Shown here in pieces: positions 1 to 9,768 of a DNA stretch of 64,000 nucleotides. Both the position numbers and the translations under genes were made by a program. The DNA comes from Dryomyza anilis (Eukaryota; Arthropoda; Insecta; Diptera; Dryomyzidae), in contig OX638135.1 in assembly GCA_951804985.1 (NCBI GenBank), positions 64,657,639 to 64,721,638 of the forward strand. The letters run 5' to 3'. The notes below the pieces were generated by a model. That model saw only the letters and a program-made list of their open reading frames with translations. It was not told the DNA's origin and made no database searches. Each line of letters opens with the position of its first letter. The stretch's first letter is position 1.

Positions 1-375
1 GAAAACTATTTATAGGTACTATTTATAGATAAAAATCAAATATGATGAAGGAGCCATATAAATATACCTATTTTAAATTTTGATTTTATTTTAATATATA
101 CAGATGGTGACCAAATATAAAAAAATCAGAACTGGCTCGTTTGGTCTGTATGCTTGAATGTTGTACTTGTACGTATACTTGAATCATAAATACTGGGAAA
201 GTGGTTTTACATTATTATGATCCTAATGCAAATTAAACAAAGTTCTCTTTGAGAATACTGTGACATATCATTGTGATTTTAAAAAAGTAATTTAGTGAGT
301 GTTAAAAAAATGGCTACTTCCAATAAAAGAATTGGAATTTTAATGATATGCGTGAAGTGTTGGGATTTAATTATT
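1..375. other. AT-rich stretch without recognisable gene
   Basis: No coding-like reading frame, RNA gene or repeat with another copy in this window was recognised here. The composition matches the other non-coding DNA of the window. Confidence 0.6.
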
Positions 376-750
376 AATTCGTAATCACTGGTCCCAAAAA
401 CCCTATTGCACAGTGTTCTTTTGCATATATAAATGTTTTTTAAGATTTAATAACGCCATTTTGTATCCGCCTTTCTGAATTTCAAAATTTTGATCCAAAT
501 TTGTAATCTCTGGCCTCAAAAACCATTTTGCACAATGTTCTTTTGCAGATATAAAGGTTTTTAAAGATTTAAGGACGCCATATTTGATCGGCCATTTTGA
601 ATTTAAAATTTTTGATTTCTAATTCGTAATCATTGGCCTCAAAAACCCCCTTACACAATGTTATTTTGCAGATATAAATGTTTTTAAGATTTTAGGACGA
701 CATTTTGGATCCGCCATTTTGAATTTCCAAATTTTTATATCAAATATGTA
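376..750. repeat. Tandem repeat, ~123-bp unit, about 3 copies
   Basis: The phrase GTAATC(A/T)(C/T)TGG followed by CAAAAACC, CACAATGTTCTTTTGCA, GATATAAATG and CGCCATTTTG recurs near 380, 503 and 626, and a fourth copy breaks off at about 750. The spacing is about 123 bp. Copies differ by scattered substitutions, so the array is old. No open reading frame runs through it. Confidence 0.85.
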
Positions 751-845
751 ATCAGGCAGTTTAAAAATGTCATTGTGTCAGGTATTTTTTAAATAGGACC
801 TAAGCTTGATTTTTGGCGATCTTTTATTGTGATCCGCCCAGTGTG

Positions 846-890
846 AGACATCGCTAAATCGGCTCAGGAGGTCATGGTGGTTAAGAATAG
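846..890 (+). repeat. Short fragment of DINE-like subfamily B
   Basis: The block GACATCGCTAAATCGGCTCA plus GGAGGTCATG matches the same block in the long B copies near 46.4 kb and 49.97 kb. Only about 45 bp remain, and neither terminus is present. Confidence 0.6.
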
Positions 891-917
891 ACAAAATAGA
901 CAAAGCTTTTTGTTTTT

Positions 918-1179
918 TTATACCATACACCTATGAGGTACAGGGTATATAAACTTTGTGCATATATTATAACATCCGTTAGGAGTCGTGTCCGGTATGG
1001 AAAGGATCAGCATCAGTACCCGAGTCCGTTTTTATTAATTATTAAAACTTATCCCACCAAATTATACCACTAATATATCCAACAAGAGTGTAGGGTATTT
1101 CATAGTCGGGCCCGACCGACTATAAAAGTTCGTCCCATGAGACCGAACTTACCCATGTGACCTAACTTTCCCAACTCGT
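918..1179 (-). mobile_element. DINE-1/INE-1-like element, subfamily A, internally deleted (A1)
   Basis: Both ends of subfamily A are present in reverse relative to the copies at 17.0 and 27.3 kb. One end reads TATACCATACACCTATGAGG and continues into the TCCGGTATGGAAA block. The other carries the hairpin around GGGCCCGACC and ends at CCAACTCG. The roughly 550-bp middle is missing, so this is an internal-deletion derivative. Confidence 0.8.
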
Positions 1180-2106
1180 TTATTTACTATGCTTGTGTCT
1201 TTCGTCGTCCGTCGAATCACTTGTTTAGCAGCAAGTATATATAGATACAATTACACAAAAAGCACGCAACTAAAAAAATAATCTATAAAGATGTGTTGTT
1301 CCTGTTGGTACGCTAGTGTTGTTTGTGATGCACTGGAATTTTATATTTTTGTTAATTGTAAAATCGTGAAGTTTTTCTAATTTGAGTTCTATATGCATTT
1401 AATGCACATATATCTCATATAATTTATAAAACAAAAACAGATATTTTTAATATATAAACATTTTAACAGTATACCTAAATTTGACTTTTATTTTTTGTTT
1501 CCAATATATTATTCTTTTGTTTTGAAGGTGCAATAATAAAAAATGTAAACACAGCATCCAAGCTTGTAATCGATTTTTTGGCGGGACATTTTTTGTGCAG
1601 CAAGAAGTTTTTGTTGCCAGTTGGAGGCTATACTAGTATACAGACATATAGTGTGTATGTCATGCGTCTGTTTTTTGTCATGCGATGTATACAGGGTATT
1701 TTTGTGAGTTTCAATATAAAAACCAAATGAGACGGACTCTGATATTTTTATTTATTTTAATTTTTGACAAATGTTGGGAAGAGGATGTTTATTAATTAAG
1801 TTATTGTAATATATTCTTGCCACAGAATAACATAATTAAAATTTCCTTCACTTCACTAAAGTATTTTACATTAATATTTATAACCTCAAATATTGTACGA
1901 TCAATTATTTAAATGTTTTGTTTTTGTGATCAAATATTTTCATTCAAAAAAATAATGTTATTGTTTCAACTCGTAGTTTAATTTTGTTAAATAAATTTAT
2001 AAAATATAAGACTTCGGTTTTTAATAAATATAACAGTCACTTTATTATTGTTCTATATTGTTTCGAAAAATATGGCTATATCGATATGATAAATGTATAA
2101 ATATCG
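1180..2106. other. AT-rich intergenic or intronic DNA
   Basis: No gene was recognised. Part of it (about 1340-1440) resembles 21535-21620 inside element F1, sharing TTTTTGTTAATTGTAAAATC, so it includes repeat-derived sequence of unknown family. Confidence 0.5.
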
Positions 2107-3826
2107 CACAGAAAAAAAATTTTTCATAAATGTAATGAATGCCGTTAATTGAGCCACCGTTCATAATATACATGGAAAAAATCATTCTATTTATGAACTA
2201 TTCTTAGTATATACGAATCGCACAATTTGAGCGAAATCAATATAATAAACGCGTTCATAATTGTTATGAATTTCGTTCATTAAGTTATTCATATTCATTT
2301 TTTGACGCAAAGCAACGCAGCCTCCACGTCACGTGCAATTCAGCCGAGCATAAAGGCGATACTGAAAAATAAAAAACCAGTCCACAAAAATTAGCATAGA
2401 AAATACAACACAAAATAGGTAGGTAGGTATTTGATTATTTGTGTATGATGTGACATGCAACATGTGTGACATGCAACTTTTGACCATTCTATAAATAGAT
2501 ATTTTTATTTTACACATAGGGAAAAAAGTTCTAAAATCCAAAAGGAATCAAGAAGTATACGGAGTAATATACAGCTAAACCGAAAAATTCTTAATTTCAA
2601 GAAATATATTTTCTTAGTTGCAAAAAAATAACTAAGTAGAATTATTCTTGGATTCAGTTATTAATTTCTTAGGTATCAAAGGAGTAACTAAGCACAATTT
2701 GTCTGGATTGCACATTTTTTTTTCTAATGTATCAACAAACGGCATGATATACAATGTTTGCATTTGTGTGTTTTCACGAATAGAACAACAAAGCACAGCC
2801 AGACAAGCAAGCGTCTGTGTATGTATGAATGTTAAAGATATAAATAGAAAAAACGATTTTTCCTACGAATATTGGTATTGTTTTAGTTCGTAAACATACA
2901 TTTGGGTTTGGAAAAGTTTGGCTTAGTTACTTTCTACAGACAGACAGGCAGACTAACAAACAGATTGCGACATCGCAAAACAAAGCATACAGACAGAGCA
3001 ATATCCATGAAAACAATAACAATACATGAACACATGTTCTTTTTGCGATGAATACAGCAACAATTTTGCGTGTCCTTTTTGGTTTTTAATAATCAATTAA
3101 TATACTTCTGAAAATCCAGTTATATAAAGTTTATTTACTTTTTTGACAACTAAGTAATTTGCTTTCTTGATATCTAGATGTCAACTTCTTTAATTTTAGT
3201 AGTATTTTATTGATATTAGTCAAATTCTACTATTTTTCTTTCTAACCGAATTCTTCTCGAGTTTTAGAATTTTATTTCCCTCCGTGTACTGACGCGTCAT
3301 GCCGCATGTTGCGCAGTGATTATTTTGAATACTCGTCGCGACGCGTCGATAGTCGATGATAGCAGATAAAGTTCTTAGTTTTTTATGCGTGTGTCATTTC
3401 GTACTTTTAAAGAAAATTGTTTCCTTTGTTGTTTACAACTCCAAAGAAACGTGCGCCACAGTTACTTCAAATCACGTAACAACAAACAGTAGCAATATGC
3501 AGCAACAGCAAGAGTAGATATAAACTAAAATGTAAGTAGTTAAAATATAAATAAAATAAAATGAAAAATGTAATATAATAAATTAAAAAAAAAAAAACAA
3601 TACAAGAAAATAAAAAAAATGTTTATTTTTAAATAGTTTAAAGTTCATAAATATCATGAATTTTTTCATAAATATTATGAAAGCGTATATCAATTTTATG
3701 AACTTATTCATTACGGTTTTATGAACTATTCATAAATTGGATGAATTTGGTCATTGGTTGAGTAATAATGAAAAATTCATAAAATTGATGAACAAATTCA
3801 AAAATAGTATAAACTTTTTTTCTGTG
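2107..3826. mobile_element. TIR element family I, copy I1 (hosts J)
   Basis: The element begins CACAGAAAAAAAATTTTTCA and ends with the inverse, AAACTTTTTTTCTGTG. Related copies lie at 36152-36884 (same orientation) and 37071-37891 (opposite). Shared landmarks are GCAGCCTCCACGTCACGTGC, a GACGCGTC block and an AT-rich tail with ATTCATAAA motifs. Removing J (2513-3286) leaves about 0.95 kb. No transposase is seen, so it is non-autonomous. I could not define a target-site duplication. Confidence 0.75.
2513..3286. mobile_element. TA-flanked MITE (Tc1/mariner-type by TSD), element J
   Basis: The 774-bp insert is flanked by TA (2511-2512 and 3287-3288). Its termini are inverted: CACATAGGGAAAAAAGTTCT at the left, and the right end reads CACGGAGGGAAATAAAATTC on the other strand. 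The paralogous element I3 near 37.53 kb has the uninterrupted sequence TTTTACTGATGCGTC, the empty site. TA duplication is typical of Tc1/mariner elements, but no transposase remains to confirm it. The reading frame at 2648-2893 within it is not convincing. Confidence 0.75.
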
Positions 3827-3857
3827 CGTATTATGACATATTGTATGAGAAATTTTA

Positions 3858-4170
3858 ACCAGTTGGTAAGGTTACATCACATGGAAAATTTAATAGTATG
3901 TGTTATTATGATTGTTAGGATTATCAAAATTATAGTCGGTCTAAGCCGACAATAAATATCCTACACATATGTGTGGTTACCACTCAAAATGGTATATAGG
4001 TCTTCAGAGTATACGAATCCTGAAAATAACTAAAAACTTTCAATCGCTGATAAATTTCCATTCATTTGATACCCATATTTACAAATGGGTAGGTGTACCG
4101 AATTTCGATTTTTTTTTTGGAAACCGTTTCGGCGGAAAACAGTATTTTCATGTATTTGAGCATGAAGTAT
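3858..4170 (+). mobile_element. DINE-1/INE-1-like element, subfamily B, truncated (B1)
   Basis: It matches the first ~300 bp of the long copy at 49410-50100: AGGATTATCAAAATTATAGT, the hairpin AGTCGGTCTAAGCCGAC, ACACATATGTGTGGTTACC and ACAAATGGGTAGGTGTACCG. It stops before the microsatellite and the GGGTATA end. The short frames in it have no family match. Confidence 0.8.
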
Positions 4171-4370
4171 TGTTACGAAAATTCAGTCTACGAAAAACTG
4201 TTCTACGAGTTCGTATCGCTGGATTGTGTACAAAATAAAAAAACACTAATATTTGGTTTTAACTGGTATTATTTCAACTAGTATTAATTAACTTTATTTA
4301 TTTAAATAACAACTTAAAGAATAATCACTTATATAACTGCTGAATTTATACAATTTAGTTTCCCAATGTT
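4171..4370. other. Junction between B1 and gypsy-1
   Basis: AT-rich sequence in which no LTR could be recognised. On the minus strand it follows the point where gypsy-1 RNase H coding breaks off. It may hold a remnant of the element's 3' region, but nothing confirms that. Confidence 0.4.
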
Positions 4371-5431
4371 CACTTACGAGACGCACGAGACAGCAAGAAG
4401 CTCCCTCCTCTTGACACAGTAATTTCGATCTGGTTTGGACAAGATTTTACTGTTGTATGCGATCACTTTTTCTTGGTCATTGATCACCTGAGAGAGAACT
4501 CCGCCTATTCCGTATCCACTTGCATCCGTATCAAGTATAAATTTCTCACCTGGAATTTAATATGCAAGAATTGGTGCCGAGCACAGAAGATCTTTTAATT
4601 TTAAAAATGCCATTTCTTGATCATCGCCCGATTGAAATGCGCGGTTCTTTCTTGTCAACTCGTGAAGACTGCTAGCAACATTTGCAAAATATGGAACAAA
4701 TCGCCTGAAGTATGTACTTAGCCCCAAGAAACTTCGTAGATCATGTAGGTTTTGCGTTCTGGGCCACTCCTTTACTGCAACTATTTTATCTTCATCGGTA
4801 TGCACTCCTTCCGTGGTAACTCGATGACCCAGATACTTGACTTCTTTTTTGAAAAGTGAGCATTTCTTTGGGCTAAGTTGTAGACCCGCACTTTTCAATC
4901 GAAGGAATACTTCCTGTAGATTTCTTAGATGTTCGTTGAAATCCTTTGCCCATAACAATTATGTCATCAAGGTATACTATGCATGTTTTCCAGTGTAAAC
5001 CTTTTAATACGTGCGCTTTGCAAGTCCAACGTGGAAAACCATTTTGCATTAGAGAGTGTTTCCAAGGTTTCATCGATTCTGGGTAATGGATATCTATCTT
5101 TCTTGGTGACATCATTCAGCTTTCGGTAATCAACGCAAAACTGAGTCCGGTAATCAACGCAGAACCGAGTGCGGCCCGTCCTTCTTTTTTACCAATATTA
5201 CTGGTGAACTCCATGGACTCTCAGATGGTTCCACCACGCCATTTGTGTAAATTTCTTCAACCAAATGTGATACTTCCTCTCTTTTCGCAAGTGGTAGCCT
5301 TCTTGGTGCTTGACGAATTGGGTTAGAATCACCAGTGTCTTCGATGTTTTACATTGGCAGTTCTGCCATCCTTTCGGCCCTTTTCAGCATATATACACCG
5401 ATATTTATCAATTAGGTTTTACACTTGAGTC
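4371..5431 (-). pseudogene. Gypsy-1 reverse transcriptase and RNase H, broken
   Basis: Seen in three frames on the minus strand. RT entry motifs [15 protein letters not shown] and DYRKLND are followed by DRYPLPRID. The catalytic motif VYLDDIIV lies near 5000 and the thumb motifs KKCSLF, VKYLGH and LRSFLGL near 4850-4740. RNase H begins with LDTDASGYGIGGVL near 4530. A deletion fuses the STLDL motif almost directly to the YLDD region, removing the central palm. A ~25-bp tandem duplication sits near 5130-5175 (GTAATCAACGC twice). Integrase is missing. Confidence 0.85.
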
Positions 5432-6439
5432 TTATCTTTGGCAGCCAAATCCTTCGTCCACTCGTTTATAAACCTGTGAGTAGATTGTTTGTTTATTTGC
5501 GATGTGTGATTGATTTGACTCACAATTTATAATCGCTGATGCCTCTTGACACTGGCCTATCACTGTTCCCTTTTTGATTAATTTTGACGTGTTTTCTACA
5601 TTCAGAACTCTAATAGATACAATTCTGCCTTTCTCCGCCTCAACAAGTGTTCTTCCTACCACTATGTTACTTTTATACAGCTCTCCATTTAATTTCGCCC
5701 AAACAATTGATTCTGAATTAGGTGGTATTTTCCTATTTTTATGAGCGATAACTTGTTTAATTTTTGGGCTCTGGTCATAATCAATGTTTAGTTGGATCTC
5801 CGTGTTGGCATAACTCAAAATTTGTCTTGTTAAATCTAGTGTGAAACCGTTCCTTATCATGAAGTCCATGCCAAGTATTATTTCATCCACTATTTCCGCC
5901 ACTATAAAATCATGCTTAACTGTCGTAGTACCAATCGTGATTTTCTTGGTAATCTTTCCTCTGATAGGGCCTCCTGTAGCTGTTTGCAATCTTATTCCTA
6001 TAAGCAGCTCTACTTCGTCCTTAACAAGGTTACTTCTTATTATTGAGTGTGAAGCTCCCGTATCCAATGTTACCATATATGCTGAACAATCACTGAGTCC
6101 TTCGACAGTTAAGCTATTTGACTTTCGAGCAATTTGTGAAATGGAGATTCTGGGGCAATCGGTTATGGGAGTCAGATCGTGCCCCGCAGAACCGACTCGT
6201 TTTAGTTTAAAGATTTCGACATGAACCTGTCGTTCTTCATATCTGGGTTCCTCTGTGGATTGATTTAATGCGCGCTTGCGTTTTTTACGTGCCATATGCC
6301 CATATGTATCACAATTGTAGCTTTTACCTTTAAATTGGGTATCACGGTTGGCAGCTGTGTGTTCGGATTTATTGCCTGCTTTAAACGCTTGGCACACTAC
6401 TTGAAATAAGTCATCGTTCTCCACATCAATTCTACGCGC
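5432..6439 (-). pseudogene. Gypsy-1 zinc knuckle remnant and aspartic protease
   Basis: A long open frame. Near residue 35 is a decayed CCHC knuckle (YNCDTYGHMARK) that keeps one Cys and the His. The retropepsin follows: active-site DTGASHS near residue 118, an ATGG stretch as flap-side sequence, and the ILGMDF motif that marks the C-terminal half of gypsy proteases. The protease would cut the Gag-Pol polyprotein. The remaining C-terminal ~130 residues are linker toward RT. The frame stays open, unlike the RT region. Confidence 0.85.
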
Positions 6440-6764
6440 CTTTGGAGCAGAGATCGAAAAAAAACACTAACGACCTGTACCTTACTGTACTGTTCTTTGA
6501 TACGAACACTACGAAAACACAAACCTAACATGAAAAACACTAACGCTAACTTCCTTCTTAGCGTTTGTGTTTGCAAACACTAACTAATACACTACGAATA
6601 TAACGCAACGAAAACAGAACAGTATACAACATTGCTTAGTGTACCAGGAACACAAACTCTATCTCGAAGTAAGTGTTTGTGTATTTTTAGCGTTATTTTT
6701 AGCGTTATTATAGTGTTCTTTGTAGTGTTCTTTTATAGTTTTTTTAGTGTTTTTTAGTATTTTT

Positions 6765-6872
6765 TATACCCTACACTAAGAGTGAAAGGGTATATTCAGT
6801 TTGGTACGTCGTTTGTAACACCCAGAAGGAAGCATATTCGGTATGGAAAAGTATATATATTCTTGATCAGCT
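6765..6872 (-). mobile_element. DINE-like subfamily B terminal fragment (B2)
   Basis: It starts TATACCCTACACTAAGAGTG and continues with GGTATGGAAAAGTATATATA and TTCTTGATCAG, the conserved terminal ~105 bp of subfamily B read in reverse. It ends abruptly inside hAT1, so it is either a truncated insertion or was captured by the hAT. Confidence 0.8.
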
Positions 6873-6987
6873 TTTTTGCGTTATTTAAAAAAAAAATTAA
6901 ATAATTAAAAATAGGAATGGTTTCTGTACCAGAGGTTTTGTGGCGCCTCTTCCAAGTGATCGAAGTGGATTAGTCCCCGCCCTCTTA

Positions 6988-7480
6988 TAGTGGGCGGAAA
7001 TCGCTTTTTTGTACCAATTTTTTTTTATTGCTGAAATCGGAGTTCGAGAAATTGATGTAGGCCACGCCCACTAAAAGTGGGCGGAAATCGCTTTTTTGTA
7101 CCAAATTTTTTTTATCGCGGAAATCAATAGAGGAGGTCGAGAAATTAATGTAGACATCCAGAGGGGTAATCCACGCCCACTCCAAGTGGGCGGAAATCGC
7201 CTTTTTGTACCAATTTTTTTTTATTGCGGAATTCGATAGAGGAGGTCGAGAAATGGATGCAGCCACCCAGAGGGGTAAGCACCACCCACCCCCGCCCACT
7301 CCAACTTTTTTTTATTGCGGAATTCGATAGAGTAGTTCGAGAAATTAATGTAATTACCCAGACGAATAAGCCACGCCCACTCCAAGTGGGCGGAAATCGA
7401 TACCAACTTTTTTTATTGCCGAATTTGATAAAGGAGGTCGATAAATGGAAGTAGCCACCCAGAAGGGTAAGCCCCGCCTA
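6988..7480 (+). repeat. Tandem array in hAT1, left arm (about 5 units of ~85-118 bp)
   Basis: The unit runs GTGGGCGGAAATCGC, TTTTTTGTACCAA, a T-run, TTATTGCGGAATTCGATAG, AGGAGGTCGAGAAAT and CCACCCAGAGGGGTAAGCC. Units begin near 6990, 7077, 7186, 7304 and 7386. Reading frames across the array are by-products of its near-regular period. Confidence 0.9.
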
Positions 7481-7664
7481 TACCTATACATATAACAACA
7501 AATTATTAACAATAAAAATATTTTTTTTGTTTTTATTAAACAATACATATAATTAAAATAATATACATTTAAAGTAACAAACGAAAAAAAAACAAATATT
7601 TCAAGGAACTAACGTTAACAAAAATAAAAATATTTCAATTAACAAACAAAAAAATAATACAAAA

Positions 7665-7826
7665 TTATTCATCATAATTAAATTCTCCATTTACTCTTAC
7701 TAATAAAATGTGCTCTAAATTATATGGTGTTAACCTATTGCGCTGATCTGACAATATATATTTTAAAGAAGAAAATAAGCGTTCCACACTAACTTGTGTG
7801 GATGGAATTGCTAATATTATGTTAGC
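7665..7826 (-). pseudogene. hAT transposase C-terminal dimerisation domain relic (copy 1)
   Basis: Minus-strand coding of VSVERLFSSLKYILSDQRN, then LTPYNLEHILLVRVN and a stop. This is the hAT C-terminal dimerisation signature (pattern ERxFS ... R..L...LE.LL..N). Only the last ~50 residues remain. The DDE catalytic region and BED zinc finger are absent, so the element cannot move itself. The SINE insertion now sits immediately upstream of the fragment. Confidence 0.85.
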
Positions 7827-7839
7827 TAAAGTATTTAAT

Positions 7840-8148
7840 GTAGCCGCGGTAGCTCAGTGGTTAGTGCGTTGGACTGCGAGCCGAAAGGTCCTCGGTTCAA
7901 GCCTGGACTGGGGCTAACAACATCTTTTCATAGAAACATTTTTTTATACCGCGCTACCTCTCGTCAGTAAATGGCAAACCTACGAGAGTAAACCATTGCC
8001 TATGAAAAGCTCTCACCCGCCGTTCGGATTCGGCAATAAACTGTAGGTCCCACCACTTTGAGTACACATATAACACGCACTGCTCAAAATGGTGAGAGAG
8101 CTCGGCCGAAGTTCTATACAGGACTGTAGCGCCAAACTATTATTATAT
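7840..8148 (+). mobile_element. tRNA-derived SINE, full length, with 13-bp TSD (SINE1)
   Basis: A 309-bp element. A tRNA-like head (about 7842-7916) carries A-box TAGCTCAGTGG and B-box GGTTCAAGCC. A non-tRNA body follows, and the 3' tail is a short TATTATTA-type repeat instead of poly(A). The 13-bp duplication TAAAGTATTTAAT flanks it (7827-7839 and 8149-8161). The second hAT1 copy has the undisturbed sequence TAAAGTATTTAATAAGGCG near 10.54 kb, which proves a secondary insertion. It would be copied by a LINE reverse transcriptase; the partner is unknown. Related copies lie at 16195-16498 and 42056-42135. Confidence 0.92.
7850..7904 (+). promoter_or_regulatory. Internal RNA polymerase III promoter of SINE1 (A and B boxes)
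   Basis: A-box TAGCTCAGTGG at 7850-7860 and B-box GGTTCAAGCC at 7894-7903, about 34 bp apart, as in tRNA genes. The B-box keeps the invariant GGTTCAA core. Whether it is transcribed cannot be told from sequence. Confidence 0.8.
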
Positions 8149-8161
8149 TAAAGTATTTAAT

Positions 8162-8415
8162 AAGGCGATTTCCGCCCACTCGGAGTGGGCGTGGCCTATC
8201 CCTCTCGGTGGCTACATCCATTTCTCGACCTCCTCTATCGAATTCCGCAATAAAAAAAAGTTGGAACCAAAAGGCGATTTCCGCCCACTTGTAGTGGGCG
8301 TGGCCTACCCCTCTGGGTGGCTACATCCATTTCTCGACCTCCTCTATCGATTTCAGCGATAAAAATGTTGGTATAAAAAAGCGATTTCCGCCCTCTTTAA
8401 GAGTGCGGGTAGGCC
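8162..8415 (-). repeat. Tandem array in hAT1, right arm, inverted (2-3 units)
   Basis: The same unit as at 6988-7480 in reverse orientation (GGCGATTTCCGCCCAC, CTCGACCTCCTCTATCGA). The two arrays would pair in a single strand to form a long imperfect hairpin around the hAT interior. Confidence 0.9.
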
Positions 8416-8826
8416 CAACTTCGATCACTTGGTGGAGGCGCCACAAAACCTCTGTTACAGAAACCCTTCCTTTTTTATAATTTTTAAAATAACACAAAAA
8501 AAACTCTAAAAAATTCTAAAAAAAACACTAAAAACAACACTAAAAAAACTCTAAAAGAACCCTAAAAAGAACACTAACATAACTCTAAAAACAACACTAA
8601 CGAACCTCGTGTATACTGTTTTCGTGTTGTGTTCAAAAACACTATAAATTGAAAAGGAGTATGTGTACGCATCGGAATTCGTGTTCTATTCTTTCTGTTA
8701 GTGTTCGTTTTGTAGCGTTAGAATTTGTGTTCACAAACACAAACGCTACCCTGCAAGATAGTATTTGTGTTCTCTTGACGTACTGTACGTGTAGCGTACG
8801 GTTTTTTTTCAATCTCTGCTTTGGAG

Positions 8827-9385
8827 CCGGTCGGCACAACGCATTTGCTGTCTCCTGTGTTAGAGCTGCGGTAACTGTTTCCGTAAATGTTACCTTGGGC
8901 GCAGTCACTGTTGCACGTTTTGTCTCCTGATCGCGTATGCCATCAACGAAATGCGCCAGCCTCTCGACGTCCGCTGAATATGACTGCAATGTTTCACCAT
9001 TTCTTTGCATTCGGCCCTTTAGTTCCATTCTGTAGATCTGCTTCATGTGATCTCTGCCATATTTGCGTTGCAGTGCAGCCATAACCAATAAATAACTGTT
9101 TCGACCACTTTCTGGAACAGTCTGCAAGACTTCGACTGCGTCTCCTTTTAGCGCCACGATAAGTGCGGCTACGCTGTCCTCATTGTTTCGTCGATAACGT
9201 ACATGCGTGGTCTCAAATTGCAGCTTGGAAATGTTGAACGCTGTGATTCCATCGTAAATCGGCGATTTTAGCCTCGTACTACTAACAACATGCTGTGTAG
9301 ATCCATTTATCTGCAACACGTGCAAATCTTTCTTTATTTCCTGGATTTCTTTGTCTATACCATGTTGCGACATTTCCTCTTTCAA
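8827..9385 (-). pseudogene. gag: Gypsy-1 Gag (N-terminal part), cut by hAT1
   Basis: The frame opens at 9385 and contains a retrotransposon Gag-like capsid region: a PIYDG motif near residue 42, then LQFE, VAALIVALKGDAVEVL, a helix with LQRKYG, and METKGR-like LKGRMQRNGETLQSYS followed by VERLAH. Such spacing is typical of Ty3/gypsy capsid domains, where it builds the virus-like particle. The frame runs into hAT1 sequence after 8827. The coding sequence past that point continues on the far side of the hAT at 6439, joined by the 8-bp TSD. Confidence 0.8.
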
Positions 9386-9612
9386 TTGATTTTTATTTCT
9401 CGCATGCGATATATATTTTTTTTTACTTTAATTGTATTAACATAATTCAATTACACGCACAATTGCAAATGACCTTCTTTTTAACCTTCACGCACAACTG
9501 TTTAAAATTATTAATTTTTAAACCTAAGTTTTCATTTATATAAGTTTTTTTTAATCTCACTAACATTATTTTTTTCAAATTTTTAAAAATTTCTTTAAAA
9601 TATTGTCTTAAC
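9386..9612. other. AT-rich leader upstream of gypsy-1 gag
   Basis: On the minus strand this lies directly 5' of gag, where a gypsy leader with primer-binding site would be. I see no certain primer-binding site. TGGACCTTGAGCACG near 9615-9630 is the only TGG-initiated candidate and is not a tRNA end that I recognise. Confidence 0.4.
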
Positions 9613-9768
9613 GTGCTCAAGGTCCAGTCAGTACAAATTGGGTGTTTTGTACCAACCAATAAAACAACAAACAATTGGCAAAATGCATTGAGTGGCAGAT
9701 CGTACAGCTGTTTCAGAGGCAGCCAAGCCCCTTCATCAGCGATCTTGAAATGTAGAATCTGCAGGAAA
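9613..9768 (-). repeat. Repeat X, copy 1 (possible LTR fragment)
   Basis: On the minus strand: GATCGCTGATGAAGGGGCTT, CACTCAATGCATTTTGCCAA, TTATTGGTTGGTACAAAACA and CCCAATTTGTACTGACTGG. Copies lie at 11046-11145 (partial) and 11398-11606, both on the plus strand. Its position just upstream of gypsy-1 gag suggests an LTR piece, but LTR ends and a pair around the element were not found. Confidence 0.6.

Larger units (their letters stand above)
6448..8818. mobile_element. hAT element with inverted tandem arrays (hAT1, copy 1)
   Basis: Termini are inverted: CAGAGATCGAAAAAAAAC at the left, and CAGAGATTGAAAAAAAAC on the minus strand at the right. The flanking 8-bp duplication is CTTTGGAG (6440-6447 and 8819-8826). 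CAGAG ends, an 8-bp duplication of form nTnnnnAn, and a relic hAT C-terminal domain together place it in hAT. Each end has ACACTAA-rich sequence, then tandem GGGCGGAAATCGC arrays in opposite orientation, giving a large fold-back. It hosts B2 and a SINE. Confidence 0.9.
4371..9420 (-). mobile_element. Ty3/gypsy LTR retrotransposon remnant (gypsy-1), interrupted by hAT1
   Basis: Reading on the minus strand the order is gag (9385-8827), the hAT1 insertion, degenerate zinc knuckle and aspartic protease (6439-5432), reverse transcriptase, then the start of RNase H (to about 4371). This gag-PR-RT-RH order is that of Ty3/gypsy. Integrase is absent, frames are shifted and part of the RT palm is deleted, so the copy is dead. 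No clear LTR pair was seen. The repeat at 9613-9768, upstream of gag, is a candidate LTR fragment. Confidence 0.85.

Noticed and set aside
2107..3826. Transib identity for family I from its CACAG ends
   Set aside because: Transib ends start CAC, but the following bases and a 5-bp duplication could not be confirmed, and no transposase fragment is inside.
6985..7548. Overlapping frames on both strands in the GGGCGGAAATCGC arrays
   Set aside because: Same reason: a tandem repeat in a fold-back element, mirrored on both strands, with no domain. The equivalent frames at 9713-10310 are rejected too.
7840..7916. Genuine tRNA gene
   Set aside because: A and B boxes are present, but the acceptor and anticodon stems pair poorly. 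The sequence continues into a ~230-bp body repeated elsewhere with target duplications, so it is a SINE head.
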